DNA of 6,370 nucleotides from an uncultured Prevotellaceae bacterium (GTDB taxonomy: Bacteria > Bacteroidota > Bacteroidia > Bacteroidales > Bacteroidaceae): contig CAMZHP010000200.1 of the NCBI GenBank assembly GCA_947306845.1, positions 1-6,370 on the forward strand. The letters are read 5' to 3'. The notes under the pieces were generated by a model. The model did not search any database, was not told where the DNA came from, and saw only the letters and a program-made list of their open reading frames with translations. Shown piece by piece: positions 1 to 5,843 of the stretch (positions within the stretch are counted from its first letter, which is position 1; each line of letters starts with the position of its first letter). The position numbers and the translations under genes were made by a program.

Positions 1-500
1 GGGGTACCAGAGTTCTGTGTCACCATCACACCGGCGATACGGTCCTGCATGGCCTGCTCGACGGAGGTGTTGACACCTTGTTTGATCTGCTCCTCGTTGA
101 TGGAGGCCACCGATCCGGTGAGGTCACTTCGCTTCATCGTACCGTAGCCGACGACGACGACCTGCTCCAGCGTCTGCGTGTCCTCGGAGAGGCGCACATC
201 GATATGTCCGGCACGGGTGACCTTCACGCTGTGGGTGGTGTAACCGATGTAGGAGACCTCCAGCGTCTGCCCTACAGAGGCATTGATGCTGAAGTTGCCG
301 TCGATGTCGGTGACCACACCGGTGCTCGATCCCTTGACTTTGACCGTTGCTCCGATGATGGGCTCGTTCACCTCGTCGGTCACCGTACCGGTGACCTTCG
401 TCTGGGCGAAAGCGTTCAAGGGGAGCAAGGTGAGGATAAGCAGCATCACCTTATATAATATAATAAGGCCATGCTTCCCATTAGACTTGCTTTGATACAT
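1..500 (-). CDS. SusC/RagA-family TonB-dependent outer-membrane receptor, N-terminal part (runs off the left edge)
   Basis: Family role: outer-membrane receptor that imports oligosaccharides or peptides with TonB energy, usually paired with a SusD lipoprotein. Only 166 codons lie in the window; full-length members are about 1,000 residues. Translating from the ATG at 500..498 gives a signal peptide (residues 1-33, hydrophobic LLILTLLPL, cleavage near AFA|Q). A carboxypeptidase-regulatory-like beta-sandwich follows (about 35-100, with GTVTDEVNEPIIGATV and YIGYTTHSVKV). Next come the TonB-box region LEQVVVVGYGTMKRSDLTGS (111-130) and the start of the plug domain (SVEQAMQDRIAGVMV). No secretin/STN domain precedes it, so it is not the FecA-like type that signals to an anti-sigma factor. 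The start is chosen because M19 would leave too short a signal peptide. No Shine-Dalgarno sequence is present, as is usual in Bacteroidota. The SusD partner, if any, would lie beyond the left edge. The substrate cannot be told from this part. Confidence 0.93.
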   Translation of the reverse strand, partial: MYQSKSNGKHGLIILYKVMLLILTLLPLNAFAQTKVTGTVTDEVNEPIIGATVKVKGSSTGVVTDIDGNFSINASVGQTLEVSYIGYTTHSVKVTRAGHIDVRLSEDTQTLEQVVVVGYGTMKRSDLTGSVASINEEQIKQGVNTSVEQAMQDRIAGVMVTQNSGT

Positions 501-568
501 ATTCAATTGGTTTTTTAGGTTGTTTCAAGCTGATGCTCTCCCATAGGGAGCGGTATTAGCCAATAAAA
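501..568 (-). promoter_or_regulatory. Leader/promoter region of the SusC gene, with a small hairpin and no canonical promoter
   Basis: This is the gap between the terminator of the upstream gene and the SusC start codon. I find no TAnnTTTG box on the minus strand here. A 5-bp perfect inverted repeat, CTCCC-ATA-GGGAG, lies at 538..550, about 38 bp upstream of the ATG. It could be an operator or a short mRNA hairpin. SusC genes are often controlled by regulated promoters that depart from the housekeeping consensus, so the absence of the box fits regulated expression or read-through, but this is inference. Confidence 0.3.
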
Positions 569-591
569 GAGGGTGGTGATAAGCCACCCTC
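565..591 (-). terminator. Rho-independent terminator after the two-module secreted protein gene
   Basis: On the minus strand, a perfect 8-bp GC-rich stem GAGGGTGG / CCACCCTC (591..584 and 576..569) encloses a 7-nt loop CTTATCA and is followed directly by TTTTATT (from 568 downward). It starts about 20 bp after the TAA at 614..612. It separates this gene from the SusC gene downstream. Confidence 0.85.
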
Positions 592-611
592 CTAAGGTTA
601 TGGTTGTTCGA

Positions 612-2231
612 TTATTTCTGGACGAACTTGCGACCGTTCTGGATCACGACACCCTTGTAAGAGTCGCTGACACGCTGTCCGGAGAGGTTGTAGCGGATGC
701 CATTCAGGGCCTCCTGAGCCTTGATGTTCTCCACACCTGACTCACCACCCTGCTTCACCAGGTAGATGGCGGTGATTTTCAATACGGTGGGTGCTGAGGT
801 CTGAAGAGCGCACTGCGCAACCTTGCTGAGATCTTTTCCGGTGAAGGAGCACTCCAACTTGTTGATACCCGGCTCGCCCCATGCGGAAGCCACGTTTTCG
901 GAGCCATTGCTCACAAGGATTTGGGTATTGACAGTGGTAGGCTCAGCGAACTCAAACACGATCTTGCTGTACTCTGACCAATCGGAGGGCACGTCATCGG
1001 GAGCAAACCATCCTGCCAGACCGCCCCATTCTGCGGTAGTAAAGATGATGCCATCCTCAGTTCTCTCGATGGATTCTGCCTGGTTCCATGTGTAGTTGAA
1101 GTTGTCGATCATGTTGACTTTATCACCATCCTCTACTGGAGGCTCCTCGCCACCCGGCTTCTTGATGTAGTACATAGCGGAAATCTTGACGACGGAAGGA
1201 GCTGCGGTCTGGAGAGCAATCTGGTTGACAGCTGTGGCACGCTCGTCGTTCAGGTCAATGAAGAGATAAGTAGCACCAGGATTGGCCTGCTTGGTGATCA
1301 TATTGTTGTCTCCCTCGACAGCAAACTGTACGAAGAGCTGGGTGACAACGGTGGTCGGCTCTGCATACTCTACCACGAGGTAGTCATAACCGCTGAGGTC
1401 TCTTCCACCCAACCATTTTGCAAGACCGCCCCACTCTGCTGAGTTGAAGGTCATGGTGCCGTCGGCATTGTATTCAACGCTCTCGGTTTCCTGCCAGGTG
1501 CTCCATCCGCTGGTGATGTCAATGGGCACTTTCTCACCCTCGGGGAGAGGCTCTACCTCACCGAATTCCTCAAACACATAACCGCCAAAGCTCAGTTTGG
1601 AACCAGTGCAGAATACATAGTAAGTCTCATTGGCCACCACATTGAACTCGAGTGTTCCGTTGACTTTCTCACCCACTTTGAAATCCTCGCTCAGTTGCAC
1701 TGTCTCAGCCTCATCAGCATCCCTTTTGACGGTGAGTTCGCCAACAGACAGGCAAGAGCCGTCTGAAGCCTTGGCCACGTAGAGATTCTTGTCAGCATTG
1801 AGCACGATGTAAGCAGTGATGTGTCCGTCCTTCGTCGGGGTAATCATGTAATAGGTACCTGACTGTGGGAGGTTGCCCTTATCAACTTTGTAGGGATCAC
1901 CGGCACTCTTGTCCCCATCGAGTTCTCCATCCTTCGGGTTTTGGTTGCCTACCACGTAAACGATGCGGGTCTTCTCCTCCATCTCACCAGTCTCGGAGTT
2001 CTCCACCATCACTTTCTGGCCGAATATGTCTGCGCAGTATGCCTTGGCGGAAGTCAACTTCAGATCATAGTTTTTCGTGGTACGGTCATTTCCGAGCACC
2101 AGTTTGGTGTTCTCAGAAGTCAGGGTGGCGCCATTGCCATAAGCCCCGTCGGGAGCGAAGAGAACCTTCTCCTGGGCCTGAGAACAAACGGCCATCATGG
2201 CCACTGCAATCAAAGTAAAAATTTTCTTCAT
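612..2231 (-). CDS. Secreted protein with two tandem carbohydrate-binding-like domains and a T9SS-type C-terminal tail
   Basis: The protein has 539 residues. Its signal peptide is MKKIFTLIAVAMMAVCSQA, with cleavage before QEK. Residues 21-226 form a beta-rich domain with phrases (GTYYMITPTKDGHITAYI, ETYYVFCTGSKLSFGGY) typical of N-terminal beta-sandwiches in Prevotella/Bacteroides surface proteins. Two homologous copies of a roughly 120-residue domain follow (about 237-357 and 374-493). They share AEWGGLA (265-271 and 400-406), AEPTTV followed by TQ (290-298 and 429-437) and ALQT-APxVxKI (339-350 and 475-486), and are joined by the acidic, proline-bearing linker PGGEEPPVEDGDK. The C-terminus (510-539: YNLSGQRV, KGVVIQNGRK) matches the short tail of type IX secretion cargo in Prevotellaceae. 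Enzyme residues are not evident, so glycan or surface binding is the likely role (inference). An in-frame ATG at 2393 would add 54 residues, but these cross the terminator and promoter and precede a perfect signal peptide, so 2231 is the start. Confidence 0.9.
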   Translation of the reverse strand: MKKIFTLIAVAMMAVCSQAQEKVLFAPDGAYGNGATLTSENTKLVLGNDRTTKNYDLKLTSAKAYCADIFGQKVMVENSETGEMEEKTRIVYVVGNQNPKDGELDGDKSAGDPYKVDKGNLPQSGTYYMITPTKDGHITAYIVLNADKNLYVAKASDGSCLSVGELTVKRDADEAETVQLSEDFKVGEKVNGTLEFNVVANETYYVFCTGSKLSFGGYVFEEFGEVEPLPEGEKVPIDITSGWSTWQETESVEYNADGTMTFNSAEWGGLAKWLGGRDLSGYDYLVVEYAEPTTVVTQLFVQFAVEGDNNMITKQANPGATYLFIDLNDERATAVNQIALQTAAPSVVKISAMYYIKKPGGEEPPVEDGDKVNMIDNFNYTWNQAESIERTEDGIIFTTAEWGGLAGWFAPDDVPSDWSEYSKIVFEFAEPTTVNTQILVSNGSENVASAWGEPGINKLECSFTGKDLSKVAQCALQTSAPTVLKITAIYLVKQGGESGVENIKAQEALNGIRYNLSGQRVSDSYKGVVIQNGRKFVQK

Positions 2232-2286
2232 AAGCTTGATTAAGTTATTGGTTATGTAAAATAAAATAGATTCTGCAATTTGGGCA

Positions 2287-2317
2287 CAAAAATACAAGTA
2301 AAAAACGAAAAAACATG
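2287..2317 (-). promoter_or_regulatory. Bacteroidota-type promoter for the two-module secreted protein gene
   Basis: On the minus strand, TATTTTTG (2294..2287) matches the -7 consensus TAnnTTTG exactly. A weak -33 element, CATG (2317..2314), lies 19 bp upstream. Transcription would start near 2280 and give a leader of about 50 nt, AT-rich and without a Shine-Dalgarno sequence. This placement supports the start at 2231 over the longer reading frame. Confidence 0.6.
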
Positions 2318-2370
2318 ATACTATCTTGACCAAATATGATATTATTCGTTTTTTTTGAATTTTTAATGAC

Positions 2371-2406
2371 GAAAGAAGGGGGACACCCTGCAAAGGTCTC
2401 CCCTTC
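2371..2406 (-). terminator. Probable terminator after the MBL-fold hydrolase gene
   Basis: Four bases after the stop codon at 2412..2410, the minus strand reads into a hairpin. A 7-bp outer stem, GAAGGGG / CCCCTTC (2406..2400 with 2381..2375), is continued by an imperfect inner stem (ACC/GGT with one mismatch and one bulge) and a 7-nt loop. A short TTTC follows. The T-tract is weak, so termination may be partial, but nothing else in the gap fits better. Confidence 0.6.
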
Positions 2407-2409
2407 CTG

Positions 2410-3192
2410 TTACTCGTAATGCCTGATTCTCACCTCCACACCGTCATTCTGCAACAGGGCGGGAATGCCGCTCACATCAGTCTGACCATAGTGGTAGGGG
2501 AACAACACCTTGGGCTTCACAATCCTTGCAGCCTTGACCAACTGCTCCGGAGTCATCGTATAAGGCTGGTTGCAGGGCATGAAAGCGACATCGATGTCTT
2601 TGATGGCAGCCATTTCAGGGATGTCCTCCGTGTCACCGGCGACATAGATTCTCAGGCCATCGACAGTGATGATGTAGCCGTTGTCCCTTCCTTTCGGGTG
2701 GAACTGCTGGCGTCCCTCCGTGGTATTGTACGCAGGGACGGCCTCAATGGTGATGTCCTTGGCTATCTTGGTTTTCTCACCGTTGACCATGACCTGACCA
2801 TAGCCGATCATCTCTGCGCATCGCTTGTTGGTGATGAGTTTCGTGCCCTCTCCCGACAGCGTCTTGATGGCAGCCCTGTCGAAGTGGTCGCCATGCTCAT
2901 GCGTCACGAGGATGTAGTCGGCCTTCGGCATGGCGGTATAGTCGATTGTCTTGTTGCCCAACTTCGTCACAGGATCAATCTCTATCTCCTTTCCGTCGTA
3001 CTCCATGCGGATAGAGGCATGCACGAGCGCATGAAACCTCACTGTTTTTCCGCTTTTTGTCTGGAAGGCATCCACCTCATAGGTGTTGGCTGTCACGGTG
3101 GAGCCGCTTTTGTTAACATTTTCGATACGCTGCTGACCGAAAGCGGAGGTCAGTCCAAGGAAGGTCAGCAGGCAAGTCATCAGATTTCTCAT
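2410..3192 (-). CDS. Secreted metallo-beta-lactamase-fold metal-dependent hydrolase (UlaG/UPF0173-like)
   Basis: The protein has 260 residues and a signal peptide at 1-19 (MTCLLTFLGLTSAFG before QQ), so it probably acts in the periplasm or beyond. The metal-binding set of the MBL superfamily is complete. It includes HEHGDH at 98-103 (the HxHxDH motif), a likely third ligand H165 (FHPKG), the bridging D187 in AGDTED and H234 in FPYHYG. The opening strand HASIRMEYDGKEIEIDPV (58-75) matches the usual start of the fold in the UlaG-like branch. The length is that of a single catalytic domain with no extra module. Members of this branch hydrolyse varied phosphodiester, lactone or ester substrates; the substrate here cannot be inferred. 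The gene has its own promoter and terminator and is therefore probably monocistronic. An alternative start at M5 would shorten the signal peptide n-region and is less likely. Confidence 0.92.
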   Translation of the reverse strand: MRNLMTCLLTFLGLTSAFGQQRIENVNKSGSTVTANTYEVDAFQTKSGKTVRFHALVHASIRMEYDGKEIEIDPVTKLGNKTIDYTAMPKADYILVTHEHGDHFDRAAIKTLSGEGTKLITNKRCAEMIGYGQVMVNGEKTKIAKDITIEAVPAYNTTEGRQQFHPKGRDNGYIITVDGLRIYVAGDTEDIPEMAAIKDIDVAFMPCNQPYTMTPEQLVKAARIVKPKVLFPYHYGQTDVSGIPALLQNDGVEVRIRHYE

Positions 3193-3257
3193 ATCATCAT
3201 TCGTATTAGGTTTTTAACAAATCAAGCTAAAAGAGCATCGATTTTTGTCCGACTTTG

Positions 3258-3289
3258 CAAATATATGGATTTTTTCTGAAATTCGCATA
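3258..3289 (-). promoter_or_regulatory. Bacteroidota-type promoter for the MBL-fold hydrolase gene
   Basis: On the minus strand, TATATTTG (3265..3258) is an exact TAnnTTTG -7 box. TATG (3289..3286), 20 bp upstream, is a 3-of-4 match to the -33 TTTG. Transcription would start near 3251, leaving an AT-rich leader of about 60 nt before the ATG at 3192. Confidence 0.65.
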
Positions 3290-3337
3290 TTGCAAGCAAA
3301 AAATATTTCATTCAAGTTTAGCAAGTCCAGAATTTTC

Positions 3338-3366
3338 AACACGAAGATACAGAGTTACAGAGAATA
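3338..3366. repeat. Degenerate short tandem repeat of the CACGAAGACACAGAG type
   Basis: The stretch reads as three imperfect units, CACGAAGATA, CAGAGTTA and CAGAGAATA. I recall similar CACGAAGACACAGAGACAC-like strings recurring between genes in Bacteroidota genomes. This one would be a decayed copy. Identification rests on memory of that pattern and on the visible internal periodicity, and no comparison could be run. Confidence 0.35.
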
Positions 3367-3370
3367 AAAA

Positions 3371-3493
3371 ATGAATGGGGAATTATATGGATTATTATAT
3401 GGCATACACCCAATTGATATGAAGAGACGATCAGAAGAGGCAGATGACCTCCTTATCGATCTCACTTTTTTCTGCCAAAATGCCGTAGTCTGA
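3371..3493 (+). other. Unconfirmed 40-codon ORF in the divergent spacer
   Basis: It runs from an ATG at 3371 to a TGA at 3491..3493 and encodes a 40-residue peptide beginning MNGELYGLLYGIHPIDMKRR and ending FCQNAVV. The second half has richer GC than the surrounding spacer and a mixed charged/hydrophobic composition (RRSEEADDLLIDLTFF), which is why it stands out. There is no promoter box directly upstream, no recognisable family, and its end abuts the promoter of the next gene. It may be chance, a gene remnant, or a real small protein. I lean towards chance. Confidence 0.15.
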
Positions 3494-3504
3494 TTTTTTT
3501 TGTA

Positions 3505-3512
3505 TAATTTTG
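3505..3512 (+). promoter_or_regulatory. Bacteroidota -7 promoter box for the lipoprotein pair
   Basis: TAATTTTG is an exact TAnnTTTG match. Upstream I see only a poor -33 candidate (AATG at 3479..3482, 22 bp away). Transcription would start near 3519, about 20 nt before the ATG at 3539. The box rules out the upstream in-frame ATG at 3500, which would precede the transcript start. Confidence 0.6.
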
Positions 3513-3538
3513 CCTACATCATCAAAATCTATATCATT

Positions 3539-4228
3539 ATGAAACTTTCAAAAATCCTACCCATCATGGCGCTTTCAGTCCTTATGGTCTGCTGTGCCAA
3601 CACCCCATCGAAAAAGACGGATACCAACACACCTACCGACGTGAGGAGTTTCGGACTAGTAGGCAATGTGAAGGATATCTCCGTCACTGTCACCGACCTT
3701 TCTGATGCCGAGCCCACCTCATGGGAAGACAGCACCCAGTATATGAAATTCGATGACAAAGGAAGGATATTGAAAGACCGCTACGACAATCTTTACAAAT
3801 ATGATGACAAAGGCAACTTCATCTATGGCTTGTCGGAAAAGACCAAGATGCGGCGCGATGAGAAAGGTCGTATCGTCTACTATGAAAACAGGATGGACGA
3901 AGAGGACGACCAAGGTTTTACCCTTAAATTCGAATATGACGAAAACGGCCGGATGGTCAAGAGCGAGCTGACAGGTTGGGAATCCACCGTTGACCAAACT
4001 TTCACCTATACTGACGACCATATCTACCCCGACCGCATCAATCTGGAGTCGGAAGACGAGGGTGACCACTACTCCACTGTCATCACCTATAACTATAAGA
4101 AATTTGACAATAGTGGCAACTGGACGGAGCGAGAGATCCACTCCGTGTGCAAGCATACCATCGATGGCGAGCTGGAGGACACAACAGACTCCAAAAGTCT
4201 AGAACAACGGGAGATACATTATTATTAA
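3539..4228 (+). CDS. Putative lipoprotein with YD-like repeats
   Basis: The protein has 229 residues. It starts with a lipoprotein signal (MKLSKILPIMALSVLMVC, modified cysteine C18 or C19), so it is probably anchored in the inner or outer membrane. After a short Thr/Lys-rich spacer comes RSFGLVGNVKDISVTV (36-51). Degenerate repeats of the form (Y/F)D-(D/E)-x-G-(R/N) follow: FDDKGRI at 71, YDDKGNF at 88, RDEKGRI at 106, YDENGRM at 133, a weaker copy near 156, and FDNSGNWTE at 189. This pattern is that of short YD-repeat-like envelope lipoproteins common in Bacteroidota. It lacks the Rhs core, length and toxin tip of polymorphic toxins. The function is unknown. Start chosen at 3539 rather than the in-frame ATG at 3500, because only the former begins a proper signal peptide and lies after the promoter. 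It is followed 70 bp downstream by another lipoprotein gene, probably in the same transcript. Confidence 0.85.
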   Translation: MKLSKILPIMALSVLMVCCANTPSKKTDTNTPTDVRSFGLVGNVKDISVTVTDLSDAEPTSWEDSTQYMKFDDKGRILKDRYDNLYKYDDKGNFIYGLSEKTKMRRDEKGRIVYYENRMDEEDDQGFTLKFEYDENGRMVKSELTGWESTVDQTFTYTDDHIYPDRINLESEDEGDHYSTVITYNYKKFDNSGNWTEREIHSVCKHTIDGELEDTTDSKSLEQREIHYY

Positions 4229-4298
4229 TAAGTTTTTGATTAACCTGCTTGAAGTCATCCTCAAAAGACAATCAAATATCTATCTAAACTCAAAAAAT

Positions 4299-4904
4299 AT
4301 GAAAAGAATATTCACAAAAGCCGCCATGTTTTCCATCATGGCATTGGCATTGGTAGCCTGCACAAGCAAAGCCCCCGTAAAAGAACAGCAAAGTGAGGAA
4401 CCCACCGCCATCGCACCCGATGACTCACTCGTGGTGGCAGCAGACAGTCACCTGAAGGCTCACCAGGAAGACATCCATGCCCTGTGGGACTCGTATTTCG
4501 AAGGAAAGGAAATCTCCAAATACGCGCTTGCCAAGGACTATGTTTTCCTGAGCACCGCAGATGGCAAAGACGGACTGCTCCTCTCGTTCTACAAAGGCAT
4601 GAAAGATATTGACAATTTCGATGGTGTCGCAGTGGGTGAAGGCCAGGAACTCACATTCCAAGGCGATGCGCTGGTGATCAAGGAGAAAACCGACGCTGGT
4701 GACAAGGCCACCTATTACGAGAAAACTGAAAGTGAGGGTTTCAACCAACTTTTCACCGTGACAGAGAAAGACGGCCAGAAAACCTATACAGATGATGTCG
4801 ATGAGCCTTACGATGAAAAGGAAGCACAAGACTTCATCAACAAGATCAGCAGCGCCACGGCATCGTCTCTTGCCGACGTTCTGAGCTCGTGGATCGATCT
4901 ATAG
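4299..4904 (+). CDS. Putative lipoprotein of unknown function
   Basis: The protein has 201 residues. The signal peptide MKRIFTKAAMFSIMALALVA is followed by C21, giving the lipobox LVAC. The mature protein starts with a Glu/Gln/Pro-rich flexible stretch (22-42). A compact mixed domain follows (about 45-180, with HALWDSYFEGKEISKYALAK and LTFQGDALVIKEK), and the C-terminus is helical (EAQDFINKISSATASSLADVLSSW). It is strongly acidic. I do not recognise a family. I saw no TAnnTTTG box in the 70 bp separating it from the preceding lipoprotein gene, so co-transcription is likely. A TTG at 4236 would extend the frame by 21 residues, but the signal peptide fixes the ATG at 4299. The stop TAG (4902..4904) lies in the palindrome CTATAG shared with the end of convergent gluQ. 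Confidence 0.85.
   Translation: MKRIFTKAAMFSIMALALVACTSKAPVKEQQSEEPTAIAPDDSLVVAADSHLKAHQEDIHALWDSYFEGKEISKYALAKDYVFLSTADGKDGLLLSFYKGMKDIDNFDGVAVGEGQELTFQGDALVIKEKTDAGDKATYYEKTESEGFNQLFTVTEKDGQKTYTDDVDEPYDEKEAQDFINKISSATASSLADVLSSWIDL
4899..4904. other. Shared palindromic stop region CTATAG of two convergent genes
   Basis: CTATAG is its own reverse complement. Read on the plus strand it is Leu-stop of the lipoprotein, and on the minus strand it is Leu-stop of gluQ. The two genes overlap tail to tail by exactly these six bases, with no hairpin terminator between them. Confidence 0.95.
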
Positions 4905-5822
4905 CCTGTCCCCATTCTTGCTGTCTGCGCCCGAGGAGACGATGATGTCTTCTTTGGGAACACGCTCCCAGGAGAACAGGGGCTGGAGTTCCTGGGCGCT
5001 GATGGCATCGGGCGAGGGGATGATGCCAGCCAGAAAAGCCAGCCTGCCGATGATTTGGCGGGCTGTGCAATGCTGTCGCAGACATTCCATGTCAAGACTC
5101 TTGTCACGCTTTGACAACCGCTGTCCATCGGTGTTGCAGAGCAGGGGAAAATGGATGAAGTGTGGTGTGGGAAAGCCCAACAAATCAGCTACATACATCT
5201 GTTGTGGCGTGGAGAGCAACAAGTCGCGTCCCCTCACCACCTCGGTGACGCCCATCAAGGCATCATCGATGACCACCGCCAGTTGGTAGGCCCATGCGCC
5301 ATCCTTGCGACGGATGATGAAGTCACCCACCTGCTGGGAAAGATTCACCCTATACTCACCATAATGGCCGTCGGTGCACAGCAGGTCACGGTCGGGAACA
5401 ATGAGTCGTGTAGCCCCCCTGCGGCCGGGCTGCGGAGGAAGTCCCCTGCATGTACCCTTATACACCACTCGCCCGTCGCTCTCATGCGGAGCCTGTGTGG
5501 CCAGAAGGTCGGCTCGCGTGCAATAGCAGGGATAGGTCATCCCGCGCTGTTGCAACTGACGGAAGTAATGCTCATAGATATCCGAGCGATGACTTTGATA
5601 TACGGGTTCCCCATCCCAAGTCAGTCCCAGCCAGTTGAGGTCATCCATCACCCAACGGGCATACTCTGGCCGGGAGCGCCCTGGGTCGAGGTCCTCAATG
5701 CGCAGCAGCCACTCGCCGCCCTTGCTCTTCACGGAGAGCCAGGAGAGCAGCGCACAGAACAGATTGCCCAAATGCATGCGCCCCGTGGGTGATGGAGCGA
5801 AACGACCCTTATTGCAGTTCAT
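4899..5822 (-). CDS. gluQ: Glutamyl-Q tRNA(Asp) synthetase
   Basis: The enzyme activates glutamate with ATP and attaches it to the queuosine base in the anticodon of tRNA(Asp), independently of normal aminoacylation. It is a paralogue of the GluRS catalytic domain without the anticodon-binding domain, and the 307-residue length fits that. Seen here: RFAPSPTG (7-14) and the class I HIGH-like HLGN (17-20), RIEDLD (41-46), a zinc site (C99, C101, Y121, C125), and the KMSKS-like motif RLSKR (235-239). The start at 5822 puts RFAPSPTG six residues in, as in known members. A longer frame from 5879 would translate the upstream inverted repeat and lie near the predicted transcription start, so it is rejected. 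The gene ends by overlapping the convergent lipoprotein gene by 6 bp. It diverges from the membrane-protein gene at the right edge. gluQ fits a cell that makes or salvages queuosine, which cannot be checked here. Confidence 0.95.
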   Translation of the reverse strand: MNCNKGRFAPSPTGRMHLGNLFCALLSWLSVKSKGGEWLLRIEDLDPGRSRPEYARWVMDDLNWLGLTWDGEPVYQSHRSDIYEHYFRQLQQRGMTYPCYCTRADLLATQAPHESDGRVVYKGTCRGLPPQPGRRGATRLIVPDRDLLCTDGHYGEYRVNLSQQVGDFIIRRKDGAWAYQLAVVIDDALMGVTEVVRGRDLLLSTPQQMYVADLLGFPTPHFIHFPLLCNTDGQRLSKRDKSLDMECLRQHCTARQIIGRLAFLAGIIPSPDAISAQELQPLFSWERVPKEDIIVSSGADSKNGDRL

Positions 5823-5840
5823 AGTGCATAGTTCATAATT
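5820..5840 (-). repeat. 7-bp tandem repeat that supplies the gluQ start codon
   Basis: On the minus strand the units ATTATGA, ACTATGC and ACTATGA follow each other, with ATGs at 5836, 5829 and 5822. A period of seven puts one ATG in each reading frame. Only the last opens gluQ. The 5836 ATG gives a 5-residue peptide whose TGA overlaps the gluQ ATG, and the 5829 ATG gives a 6-residue peptide ending in TAA inside gluQ. Similar TTCATAGTGCATAGTTCAT strings are, as I recall, recurrent in Bacteroidales intergenic DNA. Confidence 0.6.
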
Positions 5841-5843
5841 GGT

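Larger units (their letters stand above)
3193..3538. other. 346-bp divergent intergenic region
   Basis: The spacer separates the minus-strand MBL hydrolase from the plus-strand lipoprotein pair. It holds a promoter facing each way (3258..3289 and 3505..3512), a degenerate short tandem repeat (3338..3366) and a 9-bp direct repeat ATTATATGG (3382..3390 and 3394..3402, 3 bp apart). It also contains an unconfirmed 40-codon ORF (3371..3493). I see no tRNA, no strong hairpin and no terminator. No terminator is expected between divergent genes. Confidence 0.7.

Noticed and set aside
78..458. Plus-strand open frame of 126 codons at the left edge
   Set aside because: It is antisense to the SusC N-terminus, whose signal peptide, regulatory-like domain and TonB-box region are clear on the minus strand.
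2232..2393. 54-residue N-terminal extension of the two-module secreted protein (ATG at 2393)
   Set aside because: It would begin in the terminator of the upstream gene and translate the promoter; a complete signal peptide begins at 2231.
2419..3279. Plus-strand open frame of 286 codons antisense to the MBL hydrolase, longer than the gene itself
   Set aside because: The minus-strand frame has a signal peptide, the full MBL metal-ligand set and a promoter. The antisense product shows no domain or signal peptide and has the residue mix expected of a shadow frame.
3439..3476. Possible hairpin GGCAGA ... TCTGCC in the divergent spacer
   Set aside because: The stem is only six base pairs with a loop of about 26 nt and no T-tract, which is not convincing as a terminator or RNA structure.
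3539..4228. Rhs/polymorphic toxin interpretation of the YD-like repeats
   Set aside because: The protein is only 229 residues, is a lipoprotein, and lacks an Rhs core and a C-terminal toxin domain.
5151..5792. Plus-strand open frame of 213 codons antisense to gluQ
   Set aside because: It lies wholly within gluQ, whose catalytic motifs are intact; GC-rich genes commonly give such antisense frames.
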